Of a stretch of DNA of 40,738 bases, positions 7,496 to 16,208 are shown in pieces (the stretch's first letter is position 1; each line of letters starts with the position of its first letter). The DNA lies in NCBI GenBank assembly GCA_947167935.1, contig CAMVJU010000013.1:1-40738 (forward strand), given 5' to 3'. Below the pieces are notes generated by a model. It was given only the letters and a program-made list of their open reading frames with translations. It was not told where the DNA came from and did no database searches. Source of the stretch: an uncultured Prevotellaceae bacterium (GTDB lineage: Bacteria > Bacteroidota > Bacteroidia > Bacteroidales > Bacteroidaceae). The translations under genes and the position numbers were made by a program.

Positions 7496-8391
7496 ACGTT
7501 AAGATAGGGAAGCTGGAACTCCAGAATCCTGTGATGACCGCCTCGGGAACCTTCGGCTACGGCCTTGAGTTTCAGGATTTTGTGTCCCTCGACCAGTTGG
7601 GCGGCATCATCGTAAAGGGTACGACGCTAAATTCGCGTGAGGGCAACGACTATCCACGTATGGCTGAGACGCCGATGGGGATGCTCAACTGCGTAGGCCT
7701 GCAGAACAAGGGCGTGGATTATTTCTGCGAGCATATCTATCCGCAAATCAAGGACATCAAGACCAATTGGATTGTCAACGTCAGCGGCTCCTCGCCTGAG
7801 GACTACGCCGAGTGTGCTGCCCGTATTGATGCATTAGAGTACGTTCCTGCCATCGAGTTGAACATCTCATGCCCCAACGTGAAGGATGGCGGTATGGCCT
7901 TTGGAACGACCTGTGCTGGAGCTGAGAGCGTGGTCAGGGCCGTGCGTGCACGCTATTCCAAGACGCTGATTGTCAAGCTCTCTCCCAATGTGACGAACAT
8001 TTCTGAGATAGCTCGTGCCGTTGAGGCTGCTGGCGCCGACGCCGTTTCGCTCATCAACACGCTGATGGGTATGGCTGTCGACATCGAGAAGCGCAGAAAG
8101 CTGCTGAGCATTGGCACGGGTGGTCTGAGCGGTCCCTGCATCAAGCCTGTGGCCCTGCGTATGGTCTATCAGGTGGCCAAGGCTGTACAGATTCCCGTCG
8201 TAGGCCTGGGTGGCATCATGACTGCCGAGGACGCCATCGAGTTCCTGATGTGTGGCGCCAGCGCCATCGAGATAGGCACAGCCAACTTCATCGATCCTGC
8301 CGTCACCATCAAGGTGCGCGACGGCATCAACGAATGGCTCGACCGTCACGGCGTTGCCGATGTGAATGACATCGTAGGAACCATCGAATAA
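7483..8391 (+). CDS. pyrD: dihydroorotate dehydrogenase, class 1B catalytic subunit
   Basis: PyrD oxidises dihydroorotate to orotate, the fourth step of pyrimidine synthesis. With PyrK it forms the NAD-linked class 1B enzyme. The 302 residues fit the family. Visible motifs are [13 protein letters not shown] (15-27), the substrate-loop NISCPNVK with catalytic Cys130, [20 protein letters not shown], and the phosphate-binding [13 protein letters not shown] and [12 protein letters not shown]. Catalytic cysteine rather than serine agrees with class 1. It is cytoplasmic and has no low-complexity insertions, unlike its partner pyrK. The next gene starts only 45 bp downstream with no visible promoter. 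Confidence 0.96.
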   Translation: MAKLNVKIGKLELQNPVMTASGTFGYGLEFQDFVSLDQLGGIIVKGTTLNSREGNDYPRMAETPMGMLNCVGLQNKGVDYFCEHIYPQIKDIKTNWIVNVSGSSPEDYAECAARIDALEYVPAIELNISCPNVKDGGMAFGTTCAGAESVVRAVRARYSKTLIVKLSPNVTNISEIARAVEAAGADAVSLINTLMGMAVDIEKRRKLLSIGTGGLSGPCIKPVALRMVYQVAKAVQIPVVGLGGIMTAEDAIEFLMCGASAIEIGTANFIDPAVTIKVRDGINEWLDRHGVADVNDIVGTIE

Positions 8392-8436
8392 ACAACTGCA
8401 ATCATCTACTAAATCAATATCAAAAACTACAAGAGA

Positions 8437-11400
8437 ATGAAAATTGTGAAGTATTTTGCGTGCCTCACGCTGTTGCTATGTAGTGTGACGCTGACGGCGC
8501 AGCAGCTGGCCTTTCCTGGCGCGATGGGGTGGGGCCGCTTTGCTACGGGAGGCCGCACAGGCAGCGTGTATCACGTCACCAACCTGAATGATTCTGGCGC
8601 AGGTTCGCTGCGCGATGCCGTGAGTCAGCCCAATCGCATCGTCGTCTTCGACGTCAGCGGCGTCATCCGCATCAACTCGCGCATCGTTTTTTCCAAGAAT
8701 CTCTACGTAGCTGGACAGACGGCGCCTGGCGAGGGTATCACCGTCTATGGCGACGGCGTGAGTTTCAGCGGTGCTGACAATATCATCGTGCGCTACATGC
8801 GTTTCCGCATGGGTGCTGTGGGCACAAAAGACAAGGACTGCGCTGGTGTGGCCAACGGTCAGAACATGATCTTCGACCACTGCTCCTTCTCGTGGGGACA
8901 GGACGAGAACTTCAGCATCAACTGGGACAACAAAGGCACAGCGCCGCAGAATATCACCCTAATGAACTCGATAGTCGGTCAGGGCCTGATGACGCACTCT
9001 GCAGGTGGTCTGATGCAGGCCGACAACATCACGCTCTACCGCATCCTGCTGGTCGATAATTCTACGCGTAATTTCAAGGTGAAGGGTGTCAATCAGTACG
9101 TCAACAACCTTGTCTATAACTGGAAGAACGCGGCCTACAACATGGGTGGCGACAGCGAGGGAATGAGCTATGTGAACATTGAGTCGAATCTATTCATCAA
9201 CGGCCCTGCTGTGGGTGGCGATGCTTTGACAGGCGGCAATGAGCGCTTCCATTTCTACGGCGCTGACAACTGGCAGGACAAGAATCGCGACGGCGTCTAT
9301 AATCCCTCTGAGTTTACAGGCGACGGTGGCGGCGACCGTCAGGCACAGCCCTATGCTTATCCTGAATTGGAGAAATGGGCCGCTACGGACTTGATAGAAA
9401 AGCTGCTGCCCGATGTGGGTGCCTCGCTGCCTTATCGCGATCTGGCCGACTGCTATATGGTGGACGAGGTGCTGAGCTTCGGCTCTGAGGGTAAGCTCAT
9501 CACCAACGAGAACGAGCTGCCCATCGGCGTTCCCACAACGTGGCCCTGGTTCAAGGGCGAGAAAGCTAAGGACACCGACGGCGACGGGATGCCCGACTGG
9601 TGGGAGGAGGCCAACGGCACCAATGTCGATGCCAACGACGCGATGACGAAGGCCGCTAATGGCTATGCGAACATCGAGAACTACATCAACTCCATCACTC
9701 GCGACAATCGTCCGTTTTTCCTGCGCCAACCCATGTTGCTTGCCTTGAAGGAGGCCACCACCAACAGCCTCACCCTCTCGTGGGCCGACTATACTGAGGA
9801 CGAGGACGGCTTTGTCATCGAGATGAAGAAGGACGGAGAATTTGTTGAGGTGGGGCGCACAAATAGTTCAGAGTTTAAAGTTGAGAGTTCAGAGTTGAAG
9901 CCAGCCAGCGCCTACGAGGTGCGTGTCTGTGCCTACAAGGACGACCAGAAGTCCGACTATACACCTGTGCTCACGGTGAAGACGCGTCCTGAGCAGGTCG
10001 ACATCATCGACTGCGAGACCTTTACGGGTCAGGGCGAGGGCGAATGGCTTATCAATCCCCTGGACGATGAGACCATCACCCTGAATGAGCCCACTCCAAA
10101 GAGCGCCGTTGTGGTCTATAGCGACGCCAACGTCACCATCGATGGGACGGGCTACATCAGCGGCTCGGCTTCGATGAACAAGACGGGGCAGGGTACGCTC
10201 ACCATCAAGAGCAACCAGCAGTATGAGGGCGCCACCGTGCTGCATCAGGGTGTCTACGAGTTCTCAACGCTGAAAGACGGCGGCGTGGCCAGCGGTCTGG
10301 GCATGAGTCAGGAGTTTGCGCAGAATTGGGTGATGGACGGAGGTATGTACAGATATACGGGTGGCACCACCAGTACCAACCGTTCGGCCAAACTCTATAG
10401 CGATACTGAACTGAACATCGCCAACAAAAGCGCCGTAGTGACTATGAACGGCAGCTTCGAGGGTCAGGGCAATCTCATCATTGGTGGCGAGGGCACGATG
10501 GCTGTCAACACAGCCTCGTGCTTCAAATACGACGGCGACCTGCGTCTTGAAGGTGGCATCGTGAAGCTGAATACGAAGGAAGTGAGCGATGCCGGTATTG
10601 GCAAAGCCTCGCGTCTTGTTATGGCAGGCGGCACGCTCAATACTGTGGGAAAGAACGAAGCGAGTGTGACTTACAACTTCCCCATCGTGGCTGAGGCAGG
10701 CACTACGTCGACACTCGTTTTCGACTTTTGGAACACCAATAAGTGCAACGTCAGCGGAACAGGCACCCTGCAATGGGGCGTGACCTATCTGCGTGAGTAT
10801 ATTGAGGGAAACTGGGACAATTTCACAGGCAATCTCATCATCACTACAGCAGGCAATCGCGGCAGCAACCGTCAGTTTGCCATCCGTAACAACGTAGGCA
10901 TCAAGAATGCCACCATCTATCTGAAGTCGGGTGCGGCCATCAATGGCGCCAAGAACGAGTCGACCTATTATCTTGGTGGCCTGTCGGGCGAGTCTGGATC
11001 CTATTTGGCAGGCTTCAATGTGAAGGCCAAGGGCAGCGGTACATGGATTGTTGGTGGCGCCAATACCAACGAGACTTTCCGTGGTGTCATCAATAATAAT
11101 GATCAGGCCGGCTCTCATCCTGGTACCACCACCATCGAGAAGCAGGGAACAGGCTATTGGCGACTGACGGGTGCTAATGTTTATAGTGGCAAGACAACCG
11201 TTACTGCTGGCACACTCATCGTCAACGGAGCGCATAGCGGCACTGGCGCCGTTACTGTGCGCACAGGTGCTACGCTGGCTGGAACAGGCTCTTTGGCTGC
11301 AGCTACCACTATCAACACAGGCGGCTTCCTGCAGGCTGGCGATACGCTGATTAACGGCAAGGGACTGACCTTCAACAGTACGCTGAAGATGAACGGCACG

Positions 11401-11817
11401 GCTACGCTGCGTGTCCTCGCCAATGCTACGAAATGCAACACCATCACCCTGAAGGCCGCCACCACGATTAGCAATAGTGCCACACTGCAGATGGAACTCG
11501 ATGAGACACCTGCCGAGGGAACCGCCTACAGGGTGTTCACCCTCTCAGGAGGCAGCATCAGCGGCACATTTGCTGAGATTCTGCCCGCTACGCCTGGCGA
11601 AGGTTTGGAATGGGATGCCAGCAGCCTCTATACCACTGGTGTGCTGCGTGTGAAGCAGGCTACAGGCATCGATAATCTGCGGGTGGATGAAATGCCTGTG
11701 CGTATCGAGTATTTTACGCTTGATGGCGAGCACGTCAGCACTCCTCCGCACGGCGTCTGCCTTGAGCGTATCGTTACTGGTGATGGGAAGGTAGAGATTA
11801 GAAAAGTCACAAAGTGA
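8437..11817 (+). CDS. secreted pectate-lyase-like protein with Fn3 and beta-strand repeats
   Basis: A signal peptide (residues 1-21, MKIVKYFACLTLLLCSVTLTAQ) leads a 1126-residue multidomain protein. Residues about 22-330 form a right-handed beta-helix like family 1 polysaccharide lyases (AFPGAMGWGRFATGGR, VSGVIRI, NIIVRYMRFRMG, NMIFDHCSFSWG). A calcium-binding-like DTDGDGMPDWWEE segment follows near 380, then a fibronectin type III domain (about 430-520). Next come Gly/Thr-rich repeats of the autotransporter-associated beta-strand type (YSGKTTVTAGTLIVNGAHSG, GTGSLA). The last 50 residues (TGIDNLRVDE, EYFTLDGEHV) resemble the tails of exported Bacteroidota proteins. It probably cleaves pectin outside the cell. 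A repeat at 9866-9900 adds SSEFKVESSELK within the Fn3 domain. It has no visible promoter and may be read through from pyrKD. Confidence 0.82.
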   Translation: MKIVKYFACLTLLLCSVTLTAQQLAFPGAMGWGRFATGGRTGSVYHVTNLNDSGAGSLRDAVSQPNRIVVFDVSGVIRINSRIVFSKNLYVAGQTAPGEGITVYGDGVSFSGADNIIVRYMRFRMGAVGTKDKDCAGVANGQNMIFDHCSFSWGQDENFSINWDNKGTAPQNITLMNSIVGQGLMTHSAGGLMQADNITLYRILLVDNSTRNFKVKGVNQYVNNLVYNWKNAAYNMGGDSEGMSYVNIESNLFINGPAVGGDALTGGNERFHFYGADNWQDKNRDGVYNPSEFTGDGGGDRQAQPYAYPELEKWAATDLIEKLLPDVGASLPYRDLADCYMVDEVLSFGSEGKLITNENELPIGVPTTWPWFKGEKAKDTDGDGMPDWWEEANGTNVDANDAMTKAANGYANIENYINSITRDNRPFFLRQPMLLALKEATTNSLTLSWADYTEDEDGFVIEMKKDGEFVEVGRTNSSEFKVESSELKPASAYEVRVCAYKDDQKSDYTPVLTVKTRPEQVDIIDCETFTGQGEGEWLINPLDDETITLNEPTPKSAVVVYSDANVTIDGTGYISGSASMNKTGQGTLTIKSNQQYEGATVLHQGVYEFSTLKDGGVASGLGMSQEFAQNWVMDGGMYRYTGGTTSTNRSAKLYSDTELNIANKSAVVTMNGSFEGQGNLIIGGEGTMAVNTASCFKYDGDLRLEGGIVKLNTKEVSDAGIGKASRLVMAGGTLNTVGKNEASVTYNFPIVAEAGTTSTLVFDFWNTNKCNVSGTGTLQWGVTYLREYIEGNWDNFTGNLIITTAGNRGSNRQFAIRNNVGIKNATIYLKSGAAINGAKNESTYYLGGLSGESGSYLAGFNVKAKGSGTWIVGGANTNETFRGVINNNDQAGSHPGTTTIEKQGTGYWRLTGANVYSGKTTVTAGTLIVNGAHSGTGAVTVRTGATLAGTGSLAAATTINTGGFLQAGDTLINGKGLTFNSTLKMNGTATLRVLANATKCNTITLKAATTISNSATLQMELDETPAEGTAYRVFTLSGGSISGTFAEILPATPGEGLEWDASSLYTTGVLRVKQATGIDNLRVDEMPVRIEYFTLDGEHVSTPPHGVCLERIVTGDGKVEIRKVTK
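9866..9900 (+). repeat. GTTCAGAGTT-type repeat inside the Fn3 domain
   Basis: GTTCAGAGTTTAAA is followed by GTTGAGAGTTCAGAGTTGAA, a duplicated AT-rich unit unlike the surrounding codons. It is read in frame as SSEFKVESSELK. Confidence 0.7.
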
Positions 11818-11827
11818 TACAATTAAC

Positions 11828-11851
11828 GAGGGCTGGCAATCGCCAGCCCTC
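11828..11851. terminator. strong 10-bp hairpin between converging genes
   Basis: GAGGGCTGGC (11828-11837) and GCCAGCCCTC (11842-11851) pair perfectly around an AATC loop. No T-run follows on either strand, so this may be a Rho-dependent or stabilising 3' hairpin, or the end of the leftward RNA proposed here. Confidence 0.6.
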
Positions 11852-11914
11852 AACCAACACAAAAACTAAACTAGACTTAACTAAAGCAATTTGGACTTTC
11901 GCAAGCCCTTGTTG
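11828..11914 (-). ncRNA. candidate small RNA reading leftward
   Basis: A perfectly spaced minus-strand promoter (11921-11951) has no coding gene in front of it. The transcript would start near 11914, contain a small CGCAA/TTGCG hairpin, and end at or after the strong hairpin at 11828-11851, giving about 85-90 nt. Unterminated, it would be antisense to the end of the pectate-lyase-like gene. This is inferred from promoter and hairpin only. Confidence 0.4.
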
Positions 11915-11920
11915 CGATTG

Positions 11921-11951
11921 CAAAGGTAAGTAAACTTTTCGAATCACCAAA
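11921..11951 (-). promoter_or_regulatory. orphan minus-strand promoter after aroC
   Basis: On the minus strand: TTTG (11951-11948), 19 bp, TACCTTTG (11928-11921). It lies downstream of aroC and points away from any same-strand gene. Confidence 0.75.
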
Positions 11952-11989
11952 GTTTTTCGCAATTTTTTTGCAAGAAAGGTGTATAAATT

Positions 11990-13108
11990 CTAAAATTTTG
12001 ACATTTTGGACAATAAATAGTGGTCTAAAAGGGTAATTGCAGCCATAGCTTCCACTACGGGAACGGCACGCGGCAATACACAGGGGTCGTGTCGGCCTTT
12101 AGCAGTAAAGGTGGTGGCATTGCCATCGGTGTCTACTGTCTGCTGTTCACGCAGCAACGTGGCCACAGGCTTGAAAGCCACTCGGAAATAGATGTCCTGA
12201 CCATTGCTGATACCCCCCTGAATGCCGCCGCTGTGGTTAGTCAGAGTGGGGTGGAGCGATTGGGAAGATTGGGCCTTATGGGGCTCATAGTGCTCATGGG
12301 CCTTATAAGGCACAAACACGTCGTTCTGCTGTGAGCCTCGCTGGGTGACACCAGCAAAGCCCTCTCCGTATTCAAAGCCCTTCACGGCATTGATGCTCAG
12401 CATGGCGTGGGCCAGCTGGGCGTGCAGCTTGTCGAATTCTGGCTCGCCCAAGCCTGCAGGACAGCCTTTGATAACGCAGCTGATGATGCCGCCGATGGTG
12501 TCGCCCTCAGCCTTCACTTCCTGGATGAGCTGCTCCATCTCTTCCGCCTTTTGGGTGTCTGGACAGCGCACGGCGTTGCTCTCAGTCAGAGACAGGTCGT
12601 AGTGGTGGTAGTCGTGCTCCAAGGCAATGTTGCCCACCTGCGAGGTGTAGGCCTCGATGGTGATGCCCAGCTGCTTCAGGGCCAGCTTGGCCAAAGCGCC
12701 TGCCACCACGCGGCTGATGGTGATGCGAGCCGACGATCGGCCGCCACCACGATGGTCGCGCGTACCATACTTATAATAGTAGGTGTAGTCGGCATGCGAC
12801 GGACGGAACAATGCGCGCAGCTCGTCGTAGTCTTTGGAGTGCTGATTCTGGTTTCTGACGATGAAGCCAATGGGACAGCCTGTGGTGCGTCCTTCAAAGA
12901 CGCCGCTGAGCAGCTCCACCTGGTCAGGCTCCTGTCGTGACGTGGTGATGGCACTCTGTCCAGGACGGCGCCGGTTCAGCTCGTGCTGAATGAATTCCAG
13001 GTCGACCTCAATGCCCGCAGGCATTCCGTCGACAACGCCGCCGACAGCAGGGCCGTGACTCTCACCAAAGGTGGTCAGCGTGAAAACATTTCCAAATGAG
13101 TTTCTCAT
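11990..13108 (-). CDS. aroC: chorismate synthase
   Basis: AroC converts EPSP to chorismate, the last shikimate-pathway step, using reduced FMN. The 372-residue product starts [20 protein letters not shown] and contains the family signatures [47 protein letters not shown] and [17 protein letters not shown]. It acts in the cytoplasm. A low-complexity insertion (about [20 protein letters not shown]) lies between the NDVFVPYK segment and LTNHSGG, where homologues I recall are short. It comes from 9-bp DNA repeats at 12259-12310. The gene follows slyD on the same strand after 57 bp, a spacer largely made of CTAGNNNTA repeats, and shares the slyD promoter. Confidence 0.96.
   Translation of the reverse strand: MRNSFGNVFTLTTFGESHGPAVGGVVDGMPAGIEVDLEFIQHELNRRRPGQSAITTSRQEPDQVELLSGVFEGRTTGCPIGFIVRNQNQHSKDYDELRALFRPSHADYTYYYKYGTRDHRGGGRSSARITISRVVAGALAKLALKQLGITIEAYTSQVGNIALEHDYHHYDLSLTESNAVRCPDTQKAEEMEQLIQEVKAEGDTIGGIISCVIKGCPAGLGEPEFDKLHAQLAHAMLSINAVKGFEYGEGFAGVTQRGSQQNDVFVPYKAHEHYEPHKAQSSQSLHPTLTNHSGGIQGGISNGQDIYFRVAFKPVATLLREQQTVDTDGNATTFTAKGRHDPCVLPRAVPVVEAMAAITLLDHYLLSKMSKF
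12259..12310 (-). repeat. 9-bp tandem repeat inside aroC
   Basis: Plus-strand units such as GGGCCTTAT, GGGGCTCAT, AGTGCTCAT, GGGCCTTAT in 9-bp steps. Translated in frame on the minus strand in AroC. The unit resembles the pyrK repeat (RGGRCYNAT style). Confidence 0.8.
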
Positions 13109-13120
13109 ATTCCCGTTGTC

Positions 13121-13169
13121 CTAGATATACTAGTGGTACTAGTTATACTAGTTGTACTAGATTTTCTAG
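13121..13169. repeat. 9-bp CTAGNNNTA tandem repeat between slyD and aroC
   Basis: Units CTAGATATA, CTAGTGGTA, CTAGTTATA, CTAGTTGTA, CTAGATTTT and a final CTAG follow one another without gaps. The last CTAG contains the slyD stop codon. Confidence 0.9.
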
Positions 13170-13756
13170 CCGTGGCAATGCCCACAGCCGCAGCCTTCGT
13201 GATGATGCTCATGCTCGCCGTCGCAACCGCCTTCGCAGTCGTCGCAGCCGCAGCACTCGTGGCTCATCTTGTTCAGCATGTTCTGAATCTCTACGTTGGT
13301 GGCGCGTCGGTTCTCCAGCACGATGCCCGTAAACTGCAGCGTCTGTCCGGCCAGCGGGTGGTTGGCGTCTACAGTCACGCCGTCCTCCTCCACCTTCACC
13401 ACGCGAGCCATGAAGCGGTGATCATCCTCGTCCATCAGCGTAATCACGGCGCCAGGATAGATGTTGTCGTGGTCGAAGTGGTCGTTGATGCAGAACATCT
13501 CGCGCTGCAGCTTGTGCACGCCCTCCTCCTGATACTCTCCGAAAGCCTCGGCCGGCGTCAGGGTGAAGTCAAACTTATCGCCAGGCTGCATGTCGACGAG
13601 ACGCTGCTCGAAGCCGTCGAGCGAGAAGCCGAAGCCGCTGATAAACGTAAAGGGCTGACCCTGCTCCGTCTGTTCTTCCAGATGGGGCTTGCCGTCGCTG
13701 TTGATAGAGTAGAGCTGATAGCTCACTGAGATGTAATTGTTCTGTTTCTGATCCAT
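13166..13756 (-). CDS. slyD: FKBP-type peptidyl-prolyl isomerase with metal-binding tail
   Basis: I place the start at 13756 (MDQKQNNYIS), since the promoter -7 box at 13784-13791 lies inside the longer frame that would start at 13843. The 196-residue protein has the SlyD layout: a split FKBP domain (GFGFSLDGFEQRLVDMQPGD, FDFTLTPAEAFGEY) with the inserted flap (LQREMF to VKVEEDGVTVDANHPLAG), then LAGQTLQFTGIV. It ends in a Cys/His-rich tail (HECCGCDD, GEHEHHHEGCGCGHCHG), which in SlyD proteins binds nickel or other metals. It catalyses proline isomerisation and acts as a chaperone and metal-delivery protein in the cytoplasm. The promoter is shared with aroC. Confidence 0.9.
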   Translation of the reverse strand: MDQKQNNYISVSYQLYSINSDGKPHLEEQTEQGQPFTFISGFGFSLDGFEQRLVDMQPGDKFDFTLTPAEAFGEYQEEGVHKLQREMFCINDHFDHDNIYPGAVITLMDEDDHRFMARVVKVEEDGVTVDANHPLAGQTLQFTGIVLENRRATNVEIQNMLNKMSHECCGCDDCEGGCDGEHEHHHEGCGCGHCHG

Positions 13757-13783
13757 GATAATAATGTGTAAGTATTCTGAGTG

Positions 13784-13815
13784 CAAAGGTATAAAAAAGT
13801 AGGGAAACCGCCAAG
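13784..13815 (-). promoter_or_regulatory. promoter of slyD-aroC
   Basis: Minus strand: CTTG ending at 13812, 20 bp, TACCTTTG (13791-13784), 28 bp before the chosen slyD start codon. Confidence 0.75.
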
Positions 13816-13911
13816 AAAATCTACAAAAACCTGAATAAATCAAGAATCTGCCAATTCTTTGACGTCAGTCAACAAAATGGGCTGTTTTCGCACACAGTCG
13901 ACAAAAAATGA

Positions 13912-13941
13912 TTGCTGAATGAATGAATCGCCTTACCTTTG
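13912..13941 (+). promoter_or_regulatory. promoter of the small secreted protein gene
   Basis: TTG (13912-13914), 19 bp, TACCTTTG (13934-13941). The leader to 14081 is about 130 nt, purine-rich, with the phrase CAGGATAACA present twice. No known riboswitch pattern was recognised. Confidence 0.75.
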
Positions 13942-14080
13942 CACCGTCAAAAGGAAATAAAAAGCCTGGCGACACAGGATAACACATTATTAAAGTAGGG
14001 GAGCCGCCCACAACAAAAACAGGATAACAAACAAAAAAGCGAAGCGGCAACCCGAGTAAAGAAAAGAAAGGAAAAAGAAA

Positions 14081-14443
14081 ATGAAAAAGATTGTTTTGAT
14101 GCTCGTTGCCATGTTGACTATGTCGATGGCTTATGCAGAGAATGAGAACAACAATGCTACCGCAGAGGCTGCCAAGGCCTACGACATGTCGGTGAATATG
14201 CGCAAGCTGGCCGTAGCTCTGGGTCTGACCATTGATCAGATGGAAGCCGTGAACGACATCCACAACCAGTTCTGCAACGAGATGATGCTGGCCGCCCAGG
14301 CTACTGGCGACGACCGTGTCAAGTTGCTCGACGCAGCTGTGAAGAAGGATGTGCGCTACATGCACTACGTGCTCGACGAGAAGCAGTACAAGAAGTACCT
14401 GCTGCTGCTGAACACCACGCTGACCAATCGCGGCCTGAAGTAA
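14081..14443 (+). CDS. small exported protein of unknown function
   Basis: A 120-residue product with a clear signal peptide (MKKIVLMLVAMLTMSMAYA, cleavage after residue 19). The rest is predicted helical: a short Asn/Ala linker, then MSVNMRKLAVALGLTIDQ, MEAVNDIHNQFCNEMM and VRYMHYVLDEKQYKKYLLLL. The pattern resembles small periplasmic helical proteins of Bacteroidota, with a distant Spy/CpxP-like feel (repeated helix plus an LDEKQYKKY segment), but no defining LTxxQ motif pair is present. No function can be assigned. It has its own promoter, a long leader and a strong terminator, so it is an independent and probably well expressed unit. Confidence 0.75.
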   Translation: MKKIVLMLVAMLTMSMAYAENENNNATAEAAKAYDMSVNMRKLAVALGLTIDQMEAVNDIHNQFCNEMMLAAQATGDDRVKLLDAAVKKDVRYMHYVLDEKQYKKYLLLLNTTLTNRGLK

Positions 14444-14495
14444 GTCAATGCGGCTGTGTCCGCAATGATCAGAGAAAGCAAAACTTTTAATAATG

Positions 14496-14527
14496 AGGGT
14501 GTGTCTCTTTTGACATACCCTTTTTTT
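14496..14527 (+). terminator. intrinsic terminator after the small secreted gene
   Basis: AGGGTGTGTC (14496-14505) pairs with GACATACCCT (14512-14521) with one G-U pair, followed by seven T. Confidence 0.92.
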
Positions 14528-14594
14528 GTGGTGTTTTTGAGGTGTTCGTTTTTATTTCCTCCTCATCATGCCCGTCTTTTTGGAATAATTGTGT

Positions 14595-14602
14595 TACCTT
14601 TG
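14595..14602 (+). promoter_or_regulatory. -7 element for the GH43 gene
   Basis: TACCTTTG at 14595-14602, 24 bp before the ATG. No convincing TTTG lies 19-21 bp upstream, so an activator may be needed. Confidence 0.55.
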
Positions 14603-14626
14603 CAGCCGTAAATAATTGGTAACACA

Positions 14627-16132
14627 ATGAAGACCTTTATCAGAAATGCTGTGTTGGCAGGGCTGACGAATTTGTCGGCTATTGCCATTAGTGCACAAAA
14701 CCCCATCATCTGCGACCGTTACACACCCGATCCTGCGCCATACGTTCATGGCGATACGCTCTACCTCTTTGTCGACCACGACGAGGACGTGACGCTGAAT
14801 AACTATTTCACCATGAAGGACTGGTTGCTTTATAGCACCGTTGATATGGTGAACTGGACCTATCGCGGCACTCCGCTGACGTCGGCTACTTTCTCGGCAT
14901 GGGCCAAGCAGGACAACGATTGCTGGGCCAGCCAATGTATCGAGCGCAATGGTAAGTGGTACTGGTATGTTACAGCCACCGTGAGGGACGGCGGCTATCC
15001 GGCCATCGGCGTGGCTGTGGCCGACAGCCCCGCAGGTCCTTATGTCGACAAAATCAAGAAGCCATTGGTAAAGGGCTGGGGCAAGATTGACCCCACAGTG
15101 ATGATTGACGACAACGACCAGGCCTATCTCTTCTACGGCAATAACGCCTTGTGGTATACCAAGCTCACCAAGAGCATGACGGCCATCACTGGCGGCGAGA
15201 AGGAAGTGAAGACGAAGGACGAGTCGGCCTTTGGTCCCTTTAAAGGCTACAACGACGATGGCACGCCGAAGACCAACTTCGAGGAGGCTTCCTGGATTTA
15301 CAAACGCAACGGCAAATACTATCTGGAGTATGCTGCCGGCGGTGTGCCTGAGCATTGGGCTTACTCGACAGCAGACAATATCACAGGCCCTTGGACCTAT
15401 CAGGGCAAGATTCTGGGACAGGCAGCCAATAGCTTTACGATTCATGGAGGAAGCGTGGAGTTTAAGGGGCATCACTATATGTTCTATCACAACGGCAAAC
15501 TACTAGGTGGTGGCGGCTACAAGCGTTCTACCTGTGTGGAGGAGTTTGTGCCTAACGAAGACGGTAGCATCCCCTTTATCAATTTCACCACCAAGGGTGT
15601 GGATCCCCTGCAAACGATGAATCCATTCGAGAGGCAGGAAGCAGAGACCATCAACCAGTGTGAGGGCGTACGCTGTGAGGGCGACTACAACGGCTGTTAC
15701 GTCACCAATATCAGCAGCAGCGATTATATCAAGGTGCGCAACGTGGATTTTGGAGAGAATGGCGCCAAGTCATTCAGCGTGCGCGTCAAGGCCGATAGCA
15801 GGGGGAGAATCTTAGTACGCCTCAGCAGCAAGACGGGCCCCACCAGAGGGCGCCTGACCATAGAGTCGACCAACGGCGAGTGGGCTGACGTGTCTTGCGA
15901 CCTCACGCAGCCCATCACAGGCATTCAGGATGTGTGCTTCACATTCATGGGCACGGGGCAGTCGCTGTTCGACTTCGATAGCTGGCAGTTCAGTGAAGAG
16001 CCTACGGCCATCAGGACAACGAACTATGAACAAAATGCGAACAACAAGAGGGCGTTTGACCTATTGGGGCGCGAGACAAAGAACGGCGGCCTCAGAATCG
16101 TGGATGGCAAGAAAGTGCTGAACAGACAATAA
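14627..16132 (+). CDS. secreted GH43-family arabinosidase/xylosidase with CBM6-like domain
   Basis: A signal peptide (about residues 1-23) precedes a five-bladed beta-propeller of the GH43 type. The expected acidic residues are visible in RYTPDPAPYV (catalytic base), WGKIDPTVMID (pKa-tuning Asp) and NFEEASWIYKRNGKYYLEY (acid Glu). Residues about 330-465 (RQEAETINQCEGVRC to FDFDSWQF) look like a family 6 carbohydrate-binding module. The last residues (AFDLLGRETKNGGLRIVDGK) resemble the short tails of exported Bacteroidota proteins. It probably removes arabinofuranose or xylose from arabinoxylan or arabinan, outside the cell or in the periplasm. It precedes the GH127 gene by 76 bp but each has its own promoter box. 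Confidence 0.87.
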   Translation: MKTFIRNAVLAGLTNLSAIAISAQNPIICDRYTPDPAPYVHGDTLYLFVDHDEDVTLNNYFTMKDWLLYSTVDMVNWTYRGTPLTSATFSAWAKQDNDCWASQCIERNGKWYWYVTATVRDGGYPAIGVAVADSPAGPYVDKIKKPLVKGWGKIDPTVMIDDNDQAYLFYGNNALWYTKLTKSMTAITGGEKEVKTKDESAFGPFKGYNDDGTPKTNFEEASWIYKRNGKYYLEYAAGGVPEHWAYSTADNITGPWTYQGKILGQAANSFTIHGGSVEFKGHHYMFYHNGKLLGGGGYKRSTCVEEFVPNEDGSIPFINFTTKGVDPLQTMNPFERQEAETINQCEGVRCEGDYNGCYVTNISSSDYIKVRNVDFGENGAKSFSVRVKADSRGRILVRLSSKTGPTRGRLTIESTNGEWADVSCDLTQPITGIQDVCFTFMGTGQSLFDFDSWQFSEEPTAIRTTNYEQNANNKRAFDLLGRETKNGGLRIVDGKKVLNRQ

Positions 16133-16154
16133 TAGAAATCTTTCCCGATGTTTC

Positions 16155-16185
16155 TTTGTGTTTTTGAAAAAAATGCCTACCTTTG
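16155..16185 (+). promoter_or_regulatory. promoter of the GH127-to-flippase operon
   Basis: TTTG (16155-16158), 19 bp, TACCTTTG (16178-16185), 23 bp before the chosen GH127 start. No further promoter-like site was noticed before 26036. Confidence 0.85.
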
Positions 16186-16208
16186 CAGCATATAAAAACA
16201 AATTACCT

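Noticed and set aside
13948..14080. Riboswitch in the 130-nt leader of the small secreted gene
   Set aside because: Purine-rich and largely unpaired by eye; no known riboswitch core recognised.
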